From the NCBI GenBank assembly GCA_046331665.1, contig JAXLQK010000014.1, forward strand, positions 1 through 64,000: 64,000 bases of DNA, written 5' to 3'. The notes below the pieces were generated by a model. That model did no database searches and was not told the origin of the DNA. It saw only the letters and a list, made by a program, of their open reading frames with translations. Both the position numbers and the translations under genes were made by a program. How positions within the stretch are numbered: the stretch's first letter is position 1; every line of letters starts with the position of its first letter. This document shows, piece by piece, positions 29,252 to 39,884 of the stretch. This stretch comes from CAWBAT01 sp046331665 (GTDB lineage Bacteria > Acidobacteriota > Terriglobia > Versatilivoradales > Versatilivoraceae).

Positions 29252-29881
29252 TCACTTTTTTGGTTCCGGATTATTGATCTCCGGGTTCTCCAACGCAGCT
29301 TCAAAACCACTGCGAAAAGACAAGTTCGAATAAAAAGCTTGTATCCTACGGACATAGTTCAGTGTCTCTTCATACCTCCACCGGGGAACCTTGGGCGCCA
29401 CAAGTTCCACATTCGTCCAATTCTTGGAATTCAATCCTTCCTGCTCCGTCTTGTCCTGAGCCTTAAGAATGGTTCCGCGCCCGGCATTGTAACTGCCTAA
29501 AACAAAGCTCAACCGGTCCTTAATGGATTCGTGTTCCGTCCAAGCGTTCCAGAGTTTACGGTCATAGTAGATTCCCGCGGCAATATTCCAGCGCGGATCG
29601 TCGATTTCGCCGATTTCCGGATTCTTGCTCTGGACTTCCTGAAAGGTGGCCGGCATCAACTGCATGAGTCCTTTAGCCCCCACCCAGCTTTTTGCGGCGG
29701 GATTAAGATTGCTCTCTGTCATGGCCTGAGCTTTAAAAACTTTCCAATCGAATCCGACCCCGAAGTATTGCTTGGAATACTTCCGGAAAATCTCGTCGTA
29801 AGTACTGGGAATTCCCTTCTGGGCCAACCCTCTGGACGGAACAAGTAAAATGAGCAGACAGAGCAGTGCTCTCTTGTTCAT
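29252..29881 (-). CDS. Lytic transglycosylase (SLT domain), secreted
   Basis: A 209-residue secreted enzyme: signal peptide (KRALLCLLILLVPSRGLAQ), then the SLT domain with the catalytic Glu in AMTESNLNPAAKSWVGAKGLMQLMP and the conserved GIYYDRKLW and LGSYNAGRGT. It cleaves peptidoglycan glycan strands to anhydro-muropeptides. Its ATG overlaps the stop of the DUF350 gene by four bases (ATGA), so the two are translated together. No LysM or membrane domain is seen. Confidence 0.92.
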   Translation of the reverse strand: MNKRALLCLLILLVPSRGLAQKGIPSTYDEIFRKYSKQYFGVGFDWKVFKAQAMTESNLNPAAKSWVGAKGLMQLMPATFQEVQSKNPEIGEIDDPRWNIAAGIYYDRKLWNAWTEHESIKDRLSFVLGSYNAGRGTILKAQDKTEQEGLNSKNWTNVELVAPKVPRWRYEETLNYVRRIQAFYSNLSFRSGFEAALENPEINNPEPKK

Positions 29882-30081
29882 TTTAACGCCCCTCCAATTA
29901 CCATCCCGATGGTGATAAATATGGAAGCGACAAAGACTGCCACGGCAATGTTTCCTTTCTTCAACTCTTCTTCAAAATCGATCTTGGGAGACAGCCAGTC
30001 AAAAACCTTGTAGGCCAAGAACATCAATACCAAGCCGATGACAGCGTAAATATAATTCAAAGCAATGATCTGCCATTGCAT
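29878..30081 (-). CDS. DUF350-family small membrane protein
   Basis: A 67-residue protein with two membrane helices (ALNYIYAVIGLVLMFLAYKVFDWL and NIAVAVFVASIFITIGMVIGG) joined by an acidic loop DFEEELKKGN, which matches the DUF350 pattern. Most members have two such units; this one has a single unit. Function unknown. It precedes and overlaps the lytic transglycosylase. Confidence 0.82.
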   Translation of the reverse strand: MQWQIIALNYIYAVIGLVLMFLAYKVFDWLSPKIDFEEELKKGNIAVAVFVASIFITIGMVIGGALK

Positions 30082-30493
30082 AGAGTTATCTCCTGTTTCT
30101 TAAGGTGAAAGTTTAGATGAATCTTTGAAGGTAAGGCAAGGGGAAGAGGCCCGCTATCCCTCCCCTCTTGTGGCCCCTACGGGTGAGGTCCTAGCGACTG
30201 GGTGAAATGAGTAGAGCCCCGGAAATCCCCCGGTATGAGCCGCAGCAAAGGGGTCTACTCGGTGCAATATACCTTGCAGATGACTTCTCTTGTTCGACCG
30301 CAATTAAATTTGAAATCAGTTGTCGGCCGCAAAAAGAGCTTACGACACTTCCTTCTGCACAGGTCGCCTGCATGGTATGCGGAAGCTCGTGACCAAATTC
30401 TCCCCGATACCATTCGAGGCGCAGCAATGATTCCCCCACCATCTGGGAAGCAAGCAGCCCATCTCGCTTCGGCCAACTTCGCGATCAGTGGCC
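30082..30493. other. Intergenic region with one long inverted repeat
   Basis: Between the SYLF gene and DUF350 gene. An inverted repeat GAGTAGAGCCCC (30209-30220) pairs with GGGGTCTACTC (30250-30260) with one bulge. No T run follows, so it is not a clear terminator. Nothing else is recognised. Confidence 0.5.
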
Positions 30494-31174
30494 TTATTTC
30501 CCTTTGGGAGAATATTTCATCAGAGCATCAATGACCGGTTTCGCTGCAGCAGGTGTCTTGACTTTCCCCCCCAGGATATCGGAGGCGTCAATTTCCTTTC
30601 CATAAAGTGCCTTATTGGCATTTCGTCCTGGTTCAGGGTCGCGCCAGATAGTTCCAGCCCGCCAAACAACCCCGCGGCTGCGTGAGTAAGTCAAGATCTT
30701 AGCTTTCACGGCTGCATCCGTTTCAGCCGATGTGTCACGACCCACGGGTCCGGCTGCGACAGAGGCATCGCCACCCAGAGTAAATTTGGTCTTGAGGAGT
30801 TTATCCATGCCTGCCCGTTCCATCACCAGCATGATGACGTCGACGGCTGTCGCCCCAATGTGTAATCCAAAACTGCCACCACCCAGCTCGAGCATGGATG
30901 GAGCGCCCCACCCGGTTTTTGCTTTGTCGCGGCAAGTCACCAAGCCCTTGCCATAACGTCCCCCAACAATAAACCCGCCCTTCTTCATTCCGGGGATGAT
31001 GACAATACAGTCTGCTTTGTTCAGCAGGTCTCCAGGGATTCCCTTGTCGGGCGCCGCCATAATTTCGCCGAAGGCTTTGGCTGCGTTGTCGATCCGCTCC
31101 ACTTCTTTGCTGGCCCCAAATAGCGATCCGGCACCTAACAACACGATGAGAGTTGCCAACCAGGTTCTTCTCAT
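30494..31174 (-). CDS. SYLF-domain protein (YSC84/DUF500 family), secreted
   Basis: A 226-residue protein. Signal peptide RTWLATLIVLLGAGSLFGA, then a SYLF domain: IPGDLLNKADCIVIIPGMKKGGFIVGGRYGKG, WGAPSMLELGGGSFGLHIGA, and FTLGGDASVAAGPVGR. SYLF proteins bind lipids; in bacteria they are exported and their role is unclear. Complete and intact. It stands alone between intergenic regions of about 230 and 410 bases. Confidence 0.92.
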   Translation of the reverse strand: MRRTWLATLIVLLGAGSLFGASKEVERIDNAAKAFGEIMAAPDKGIPGDLLNKADCIVIIPGMKKGGFIVGGRYGKGLVTCRDKAKTGWGAPSMLELGGGSFGLHIGATAVDVIMLVMERAGMDKLLKTKFTLGGDASVAAGPVGRDTSAETDAAVKAKILTYSRSRGVVWRAGTIWRDPEPGRNANKALYGKEIDASDILGGKVKTPAAAKPVIDALMKYSPKGK

Positions 31175-31405
31175 TGAATACCTCCTTTATTTATTCACGA
31201 GCAAAGCGTTGCGACTATTATAACGCCAATGCCGAGATGATTTCATTGCAAGAAATTTCTTTAAGTGAACCAACGCCACGTTTCCACCTTCTTCCACGTC
31301 CGGCGTTGAGTGCACTGCGGTGAGACAGCCTCTCTCAATGAAGGAACAGCATTCCTTCCTCAGCAGTGCAATCCATCGAGCCGTAGCAGGAGCTCGTCCG
31401 GCCTT

Positions 31406-34400
31406 TCAGTTCAACACTTTGCGAACCTGGTTGTTTTCTTCGTTTAATTCGTCGACTTGATTCGTAGGATCAACCCTGAAGGTCAATAGCCTGTTCCCTT
31501 TTCCGCGAAGGCCGGAGAATTCCATCTTCACTGTTTTCGGAAGCAGGTCCAGGGGCGCCTCGAGCCCGGGAAAATCTTTTTTCAGAATCACGGTTCGTCG
31601 TTCGTTTTCGACGACAACGCTAAAACCGGGGGCGTTGGTTGATCCGAGGTTGTGAATGGTTAAGACTCCTTGATCGGTTGCGGGGTTATATTCGACATCG
31701 GCTGAGCCAATGGCCAGGTCAGGAAGAGTCAGGATGGGGACGGACTTTTTGATCTGCTTTAAGTCAATGACCGTTCTCTTCTGAGGGCGCAAACTAAACG
31801 GGATTTCGGAATAACGCCGCAACGTCAATTGCCGGCGCGTCGTCTCGATGTCAATCTGATCGTCCTGATCGTCCCCCGAAACATCGGTCCCTTCAACGAC
31901 TTCATAGGTCCCGTTTTCTAATCCCCATACTCTCATGTTGACGTCCAGCAAAGACTTGCTCGAATTGAATGCAATAAAGCGGAGATGCTCGGGGGTCGAT
32001 TTCAGGATCGCGGCGGACAGATTTCCCTGTGCGCCCTCCCAGCTCACGGCATGTCCTGGGAAAGTGACCTCGTTATAAACAGCCACTCCTCCAAGCCGGG
32101 CCCTCTGCAAGGCGCGGGAAGACAAGAGGACGCTCCCGGTGGCCGGCTCACTATCCGTATAGAGCGCACGGTTCTGCGCTTGATGTTTTAATAATGCAGA
32201 TTGGTATTCTTCCAAAACGCTTCTTGCGGGTCAATTCGAAGGCCAACTGCCGAACAATCAGTCCCGTCTCATCTTCCTGCAGATTATGGTCCCAGATGGT
32301 GGACTTCTCCGCGGCATGGAGAATCCATCTCCTGATCGCCTCTGGATTCATGAAATCCAGCCAACGCCCGGAAACCATTCCAGCCAGAGGCAGATCGCCG
32401 GATTGCACGAATTTATTCAACAGCCAGAGGTGTATTTGTTGTCCCCCGTCAGTTGGAAGAGCCCCCAGAACAGGTTGACTACCCGGACCGGGCAATCCCC
32501 GATTAACGACTTCATCCGTGATAAATCGGATTCCGGTCACCAGCTTGGGATAACGGTCGCGCGGGAAGGTCCTTCGCCAATGGGCATCGAGCGCATTTGC
32601 ATATTCTTTGAGCCATTCCAAGGCCTTCGGTTGCGCGTTGTACCAAGCCAGCAGCAGTGCCGGCTGAAGGAGCAGAGCGCTCAAACGATCCTGCCTTCCG
32701 TAGACTCCGTCTTCGTTCAATTCCGTGCTGCTCATCAGGTAGGACCGGAAATGCCGGTGGTTGGCATCATTCTTGCCAGTGATCCGCTCCAACTGACGGA
32801 CCGTTTCCATCAGCCGCTCCACCCAAAGCGGATTTCCGTAATCGAGAACCACGGCGGCGCAGAGCAGGTTGATCCCCATTCGATACTGTTGCAACGGTTC
32901 GGAGAGCGAGGCTCCCATGCCCTCTTTGAGCAGACCCATTCGATAGCAAGCCTCCGCTGTGGCCAGTAATTCCTTTTTGGCGGGACCTACCGAGCTATCC
33001 ATCATGGCGATTCCGGCCCAGTTGCTAAGAAGCGTCGTATCCTGTGTCAGCCCGTCTCCCCATTCCCCGGTAGGCAAAGCCCTTTTTTTCATCCACCAGT
33101 CCAAAATGTCTTTGAAGTTTTGAACAATCAGGCGCTGCTGGAAAGCCCACTGCGGAATATCGGGCGAAGGGGTTGTGGGTTGCTTGAAATCAGGCGGTGG
33201 AACCGTCGGATTCAACCAGGTGAGATGCCACGCCAGCGCCGTGGGCTCCTTGGGATCAACGCGCAAAATATCTTCAAGGACACTAAACAATTCATCCAAG
33301 CCCTTGAAATTGCGCCGCAGTTTGGAGTAATCGATCGGAGCCCACGCATTATAGGCTCCAAAAGTTTGAAAGCCTTGACGTGCCCAGCCCAGGCGATCCC
33401 CCAAATATTCCATTTTTTCCCGATCGGCCAGAGGACCTTGCTCCGACTCGAACGTCCAGATTTCCACGCGTGCTCCCGTCAGAGGCCTGAGCCAAAATCT
33501 TTTTAAATCGCTGGTGCAATTGTCAACCAGAGAGGAACTCCAACTGGCATGACCGTATCGGGCAGTTCAACGACCAGGTCCGTCGGGCCATGATTTGAAA
33601 GCCTGAAATTGACATCCACGAGATGACGTCCCGGAGCAGATCGGATCCTCGATCAGCAAATTAACCTGGGTAACGGCTTGACTCACTTTGGCGGAAGGAG
33701 CCAACTGCAGGCGCACCGCATGAAAGGCGGTATTACCAAGGAAAGGGGGGCAAGATCACATGACAATAATGAAATTGGTCGGCGGCCTCCCGACAGAAGG
33801 TGGGGTTGCCGGAACACTTCGGGGGGAACCCCCACCCAGGCGTTTCGATCGCCGGGTAGATAGCGCCTGACGAGCCGGGTTCTTATCCCAAACAAATTTG
33901 CCGCCTGAGATCGGGAGACTCCCGTCAATTTGGATGCCTGGTCGGCCGGGAGAAGGCGAAAGGCCACCTTGTTTTCCCCTGATCTGACCGGCGATTTTCC
34001 GCTCATCGACTCGATGGAAATGCCGCGCTGCACGGAATAAAGGCTTATCTCCCGCAAGATGCCGTCTTCGCGCTGGACAGACAGCCCGGAAGGGTTTAAA
34101 GAGGCATTGAAAAATTTTTGGAAACATCGCGGGCGCTCCTCCGCCAACTGAACCATGACACTCTTCTGGCCCTGGTCCATTTGAAAGATCTGACCGCGAA
34201 GACTCCCTTCGACTTGGAGAAGATTCCAAGGTGTCCGATCGAGGCTGAATTCCAATTGTTTGCCGGCTTCGGCAGCAGCAAATTCCTTCAGCGGCCAACT
34301 GGTTTCGCTTTTGCCGTCACTCGCCCTTCCCGTGAGCTTCCCCAAGTCCCTTCCCTCCCCCAGCCACAATTTGCGGAGGACCGTGGGGGAGTCGATCACC

Positions 34401-35272
34401 GGAAGGTCCCCCGGATTCTGCCAGCCAAATCGCGCTCGCCAGTGCTCATTCCACAAGGCTGGATTGAGGTTTGCCGACATGGGCATATTCCCCGCCCGAC
34501 CGCTGCCGAGCTGAATCAGATTTTGAATTTGAGTGAGATTCAGAGCCTTGGAATAGATTCGAAATTCATCAATCCATACCCGGCGTTCGTTGCCCACCGT
34601 TTTTTCAGGAGAGGCATGCCTGGCATGAATGGCGATCTGATCGAGGGCAGTCGTCAGATGAAGCTCTCCGCGAATGGTCCCGATCAATTGACCATCGACG
34701 TAGAGGGCGATCCCGTCCAATTCATCCCAAGTCATGGCAAAATAAAACCAGCGCCCAGCCACCAGGACGGTTTTGTTGGAAGTAGTGATGGGCAAGAGAC
34801 GGCCATCCTGGTCGCGAACTTGATATTCCAGGCTCTCCCCTGACCAAAAAAGGTGAACAAAGGCATAATCCCAACTGACTTGCTGCGCGAAACTGACTCG
34901 CAGAATCGAAAAAGGAGTGGCCCCCAATGGCTCATCCAATTTCCACCAGAAGCTAATGGTTCCTCTCTCCGCATAGACATTTCCGGGAGCGTCATAGCTA
35001 ATCATCCCGTCATTGTCGATATAAACGGCTCGATCTTTCCTCCCTTCCCGTACAATCCGGGCCGATTGCGACACCAGCGGCGTATCATCGCCGAAGGCGG
35101 CATCTGCTACGACATTCTTGTCAAAGGAAGCATAGAAGAGGAGGGACGAGTCTTCGTCGGCCTGCAGAGCTGATGTCCGGAAGTGATTGAAGGGGGGGAT
35201 CAGGAAAATCGAAATTAGCAGCAAAAGGAAGGTGCAGAGAACCCGAGTAAGGTGAGTGAACTTAAGCTTCAT
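31406..35272 (-). CDS. Very large secreted protein: LamG domain, helical middle, CARDB C-terminus (frameshifted)
   Basis: Three consecutive open frames (35272-33683, 33467-32151, 32215-31406) make one protein of about 1,280 residues. It begins with a signal or anchor (LLLLISIFLIPPF). A LamG/concanavalin-like domain lies at about 40-230 (GTISFWWKLDEP, WDELDGIALYVDGQLIGTI). The middle, from the second frame, is rich in Trp and helices (LLSNWAGIAMMD, RMGLLKEGMG, HRHFRSYLMSS), like an alpha/alpha-toroid enzyme. The C-terminus (LPDLAIGSADVEYNPAT, then QVDELNEENN) is a CARDB adhesion-like domain; another beta region lies near 33600. Such a layout fits a surface polysaccharide-active protein, which is inference. 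It starts 21 bases after tex. Confidence 0.78.
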
Positions 35273-35293
35273 GAATTTTACGAGCCGCTCGGA

Positions 35294-38148
35294 CTACCGG
35301 ATCCCGCTGAATTTCTCCTGAAGACGGCGGATCTGCTCGTCAAAGGGAAGCGCGCTGATGGATGCAGGCGCATCAAGTTTGCGTGGTTGGGGCTTCTTCT
35401 CGGTCTTGTGAGTCGACTCCGCCTTTTCTGCTTTCTTGGCAAAAGTCCCGGTCTGGCGAGGCTTGTCCAAAGCAGGGCTCTTCAAAGTGGGTTTCTCTTT
35501 AGCGGTCGGTCGGGGCGAGGATTTCGCTTCCTGCGACTGCAGGGCCTTCCCTTTGCTGCCGGCGCTGGCCGCGGCGGCCCTGAGCGGTGCGTGCTTGGAT
35601 GCTCGAAAGGCTTTCGCTTTCCTGGCCGGTTGTGCCTTTTTCGTTCCGGCTGAAGAGCCTTGATTGACAAGGAAATTCGTTTCATCGCCACATCCACGCC
35701 TATCACCTTGACCTTGACAATCTCGCCCACATGGATCGCTTCTCTGGGATCTTGAACAAAACGCGTCGAGAGTTCCGAAACGTGAACCAAACCATCCTGG
35801 TGCACGCCGATATCGATGAAAGCTCCAAAATTTGTGACGTTGGTGACGGTCCCTTCCAGCACCATTCCGGGTTGGAGATCCGCCACTTCCTTAACATCTT
35901 CGCGGAAGGCAGGAGCCACAAATTGGTCCCGCGGATCACGTCCGGGCTTTAGGATCTCATGACGAATGTCGTTCAAAGTATAAAGCCCCACCGTCTCATC
36001 CACAAATTGCTGCAAATCCAAGGACTCTACAGCTCGACCCTCTTGCAGAATTTCCGGAATGGAAAGACCCAAAAACTGAGCAATTCTTTCCACGACACCA
36101 TAGGATTCCGGATGCACGGCCGTCGCATCCAAGGGATTCTCCCCTCCTTTGATCCGTAAGAATCCAGCCGCTTGTTCAAAAGTCTTCTCGCCGAACCCCG
36201 GAACCTGCATCAGGTGGGCACGCTGTGTAAAGGGGCCGTGGGCATTCCGGTAGTCGATAATCGCCTTTGCGATTCCCTGATTGATGCCGGAACAATAACG
36301 AAGCAATTCATAGGACGACAGATTGACATCAACGCCAACCCGATTTACACAGGACTCAACCGCGGCCTCCAAGCCTTCTTTCAACCGCTTTTGATCAACA
36401 TCGTGTTGATATTGGCCAACACCGATGGATTTGGGATGAATCTTGACCAATTCCGCCAGAGGGTCTTGCAAGCGGCGGGCAATGGAAATGGCGCCGCGCA
36501 CAGTCAAATCTAATTTGGGGAATTCACGCCGGGCGGATTCCGAGGCGGAGTAGACTGAAGCTCCGGATTCATTAACGATGACCGAAAAGATCTCGTGCCT
36601 CTCCGCGGGGACCTCATCGATCGGCTCTCGCGCTTCCGTTAATGTGGCAGCTCCCGTTATGGCTGGAACCTTTTCGTCTGATACAGCCCGTTCCGGTATC
36701 TCCCGTTCATTCTCAGCGGCCGACACGGTGTGTCTCTCAGCCGGTTCTCCCGGTCTCTCTTCCGTTCGAATACCAGTCGCGTCCTCGACCGGCGCACCGC
36801 TTTCCCGAAGAAACAGGTGAGGCTTCGGGAGAAGAGGGCGGCTGGGCGATAACTTTTGCTCCGCGTCTTTTTTGCTTCCTTCGCGGTAATCTGCGGCGCT
36901 TACGCCCAATAATTCTCCGCTTTTATATTTTTAAGAAGCCCTGAACGAAAACATTTGCCTCCTCTAGAGCCTGTGCCGTTGCCAATGACGATGGCCTGAA
37001 CATTACTTCTGGATCAGCCGGTAAAGAGTTCGCTCAGATCCCACCAGATCGAGCCTGGGCTCGGTCGGGTAAATCGTGGCGTGCTCCAGAAACTTTCCGG
37101 TGCCATCTACAATGGCCCTTTACATCCGGTTCTGAAACCTGGGTCCACCCCATGACAACCAGCGGACCAGCGGGCGGCGACAGGAGCAAATTGGTGAGAT
37201 TTTCCTCAAAGCCTTGGTCGCTTCCCGATCCGAGCGTTCCTTGAGAAGGACTCGGACTTCCCCTTGCAGACTGGGATTCAAGAGTCGATCGTAGCTGTCA
37301 CTTGATGGCCCTCTGCAGAAGGGGTGGAAAAACTTGAATCCGCCTGTTTCAGGATAGGGGCGGTAATTGTTTGAAGCGCCTTCTCCCGGTCAACTTCGAT
37401 GTTTTGGTTCAAGACCTGCTCTTTGACGCCTCGCCGAATCGCCAACACTCGATGGGAAGGAATCTTGGATACCAGTTCATGGAAGTCGTAATACATTTCA
37501 AACTTGGTTTTCTGTCCAGCCTATCTTTATTGACCTTGGAAAGAACCTTTCCTTCCTTAAGGAACTGGTCGCGTAGTTTTTTCCGAATTTCCAGAGACTC
37601 TGAAATCCATTCTGCGACGATGTGCAGTGCCCCCTCCACTGCTTCCTCCCGGGTGTTGACCTGCTTTTCAGGATTGACGAAGGTTTCTGCCAATTCCTCA
37701 ATGGACCTGTCGCCGGGGACTTGGTCAAAAATAAAGCGGGCTAAAGGCTCCAAACCCTTTTCGATCGCCACGTTCGCGCGCGTCTTCCGCTTCGGTTTGT
37801 AGGGAAGGTACAAGTCCTCCAAGGACGCCTTCTCAAAGCAGGCCAAAATGGAAGCCTTGAGTTCTTCGCTGAGTTTTCCCTGCTCTTCGATCGAGCGGAG
37901 AATGGTGTCGCGGCGTTCCAGCAAAGGACTTGTAATACTCCTGTCGTTCCGAGATCGCGCGGATCTGTACTTCGTCGAGATTCCCGGTCACTTCCTTCCG
38001 ATAACGGGCGATGAACGGAACCGTCGCCTCGCCTTCCAGCAACTGGAGGGTTGCCTGGACTTGTTGGACGAAACGGAGTCTCTTGTGAGATCCTGTCAAC
38101 GATGGCTTGTCCCAATCCCGCAGACACTTCCCCACGATGAAAACGCAA
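35294..38148 (-). pseudogene. tex: Tex-family transcription accessory protein, broken by at least six indels; carries an insertion
   Basis: Tex-like protein of about 940 residues, a nucleic-acid-binding helix/YqgF/HhH/S1 protein. Recognisable: EGEATVPFIARYRKEVTG (38.0 kb), LEDLYLPYKPKRKTRANVAI, a YqgF-like core (LVVMGVDPGF, FLEHATIYPTEP), VSVIVNESGASVYSASE, RLQDPLAELVKIHPKSIGVGQYQHD, a helix-hairpin-helix part (QVPGFGEKTFEQAAGF), an S1 domain (GAFIDIGVHQDGLVHVSEL) and a tail ending KFSGIR. Frame breaks near 38080, 37920, 37500, 37280, 37150-36920 and 35485. Between VIGNGTG and the FSVIVNES region lies an extra low-complexity stretch (about 36580-36900). Conservation between breaks argues for sequence error. 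Confidence 0.85.
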
Positions 38149-38332
38149 TTATTATAGCAAAACCCATCCAAATTCAAACCGGGTTCTCAGAGCCGATGCT
38201 GCCATGAAAGACCGCCAGGGACCGGAGCCCTTCGTCCACCAACGCCCGTGCCGTTGCTCCATCGAAGGGCGAACAAGAGCAGGGCGCGAACGATGAAAGG
38301 CCAAAAAGGTTCCAATCTGGCGCACCATCCTT

Positions 38333-39884
38333 TCATTCAAACAACCTATCCACCGGAACAACGTGGGATTGACCCGGATTGATGGCGAGCGGGAGCACTT
38401 CAATCGCTTTGTCGGCCTGAGTGATGGAGGCAGGCACGGGAGCCGCGTAATGGATTGGAGAGGGTTGATTAGATTGCAGGGCTTTCATCAACTCATCGGC
38501 CTGGTCAGCAACCACGGCGATCTTGAGGTTGGTGGGACTAATATATTTTCTGACGGCGCGATTTACTTCCGCGACATTCAGCTTTTTCAACTCCTTTTCG
38601 ATCCGATCGAGATAATACTCCGTCCCATAGAATTCAGAGTCCATCTGGTAGCCCAGCCGCCGGTCCAGGGTCGCGGCCCAAAGTTTTGAATAAGAAATGA
38701 GGAAAGTCCGGGTCCGTTCGAACTGTTCTTCGGTAAGTCCATTTTTCACGTAGCGATCCAATTCATAGAGAGCGGCGAATGGCAAAGTGCGCTTTCCCGG
38801 GTGGGACAGGGCGAAGCCAAATACTGAAGTATTGTTGGCGCAATGGAGTATTGAGATTCGGGAATCGTGTTGCGCTTCCCACCCCCTGTAAACCGTTGGA
38901 GATAGAATAGTCGCCGTAGTTGAGTCCGCGTTCTTCGCCAGGCTGGTTCATCAGGACCCCGTTCATGGAACGATGCTCGCCGAAATAGGAATTGGCGACA
39001 AGCAGGGGATAATAATCCTTGTCTTTGGGGGTGAGAAACAGTGGATGTCCCATTGACACCGCGGTCGCCCGGGCCGATTTTTGGACCACGGTCAATTCCA
39101 GAGCATGAATCTCCTTCGGCTGAGGCAGCGGCACCTCCACATGAGGCTCGCCGCTCCGAACCGAAAAATCCTTCCGCATGCGCTCGATCAAAGACTTGGG
39201 ATAGCCACCGGCGATTCCGATCCAAAAATTATCCGCCACATAATGACGGCGGTAATACGACTTCACATCCTCAAGGCTGATGGCCTTCAGCCCGCTTACC
39301 GTCGCCCCCGGAGTCCCGTAGGGATGTCCGGCAAACAACATCAGATTCAGGGTTTCTTTTCCCAGCTGTTCATCGTTACTCCCACGCAGATCTTTGACCA
39401 GATTGTTGATGGACAGATCTTTGTTTCGCGTGAAGTCCTCTTCGTCAAAACGCGGCTTCAGTATCAAACTCGAAAACAACTCATAGAAAGGATCCAGGAA
39501 GTCACGATGGACCTTGCCTTCAAAGGTTGTCAGCTCCTTATCCGCCTGGACGTCAATCGTCGCGGCCCAGGGGTAAAGCTTCTCCAGGACCTCTGGATAT
39601 TTGAGCTCACCCGTGCCTCCTTCCGCCAACACGGCGGCAGTCAGCTCATTGAGTCCTTCCTTTCCTTTGGGATCGTTGATGGATCCAATCCGCACGACCA
39701 CCCGGAAGCTGATGAGCGGAGACTGCGGCGCCGCCACTTCGGTGAAACGAACACCGGCGCAGGTTTGAGGCATGGGGAGAAGCAGGGCGGCCAGCCCCAG
39801 CAGGAACGCAACGCGACCGAGCGAATGCCATCGGGCGCTTCGTACAGAGTCAGGAGTCGGGTTCTGGCGGTCATGGGTACTCAT
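38333..39884 (-). CDS. M16-family peptidase-like protein lacking the zinc motif (frameshifted)
   Basis: Second subunit of an M16 pair, about 510 residues after joining frames 39884-38763 and 38785-38333 (break near 38780). Signal peptide first (FLLGLAALLLPM). Where M16 peptidases have HxxEH the sequence reads GLNELTAAVLAEGG, so no zinc ligands: this is the non-catalytic partner type, as in two-chain M16 enzymes. Conserved later parts are YYRRHYVADNFWIGIAGGYP and YELDRYVKNGLTEEQFERT. Its ATG overlaps the stop of the catalytic subunit (ATGA, 39881-39884). Confidence 0.88.

Noticed and set aside
33683..33860. C-terminal RRPISLLSCDLAPLSLVIPPF tail of the LamG frame
   Set aside because: It arises after a frame slip; the conserved continuation (LVDVNFRLSNHGPTDLVVELP) is in another frame.
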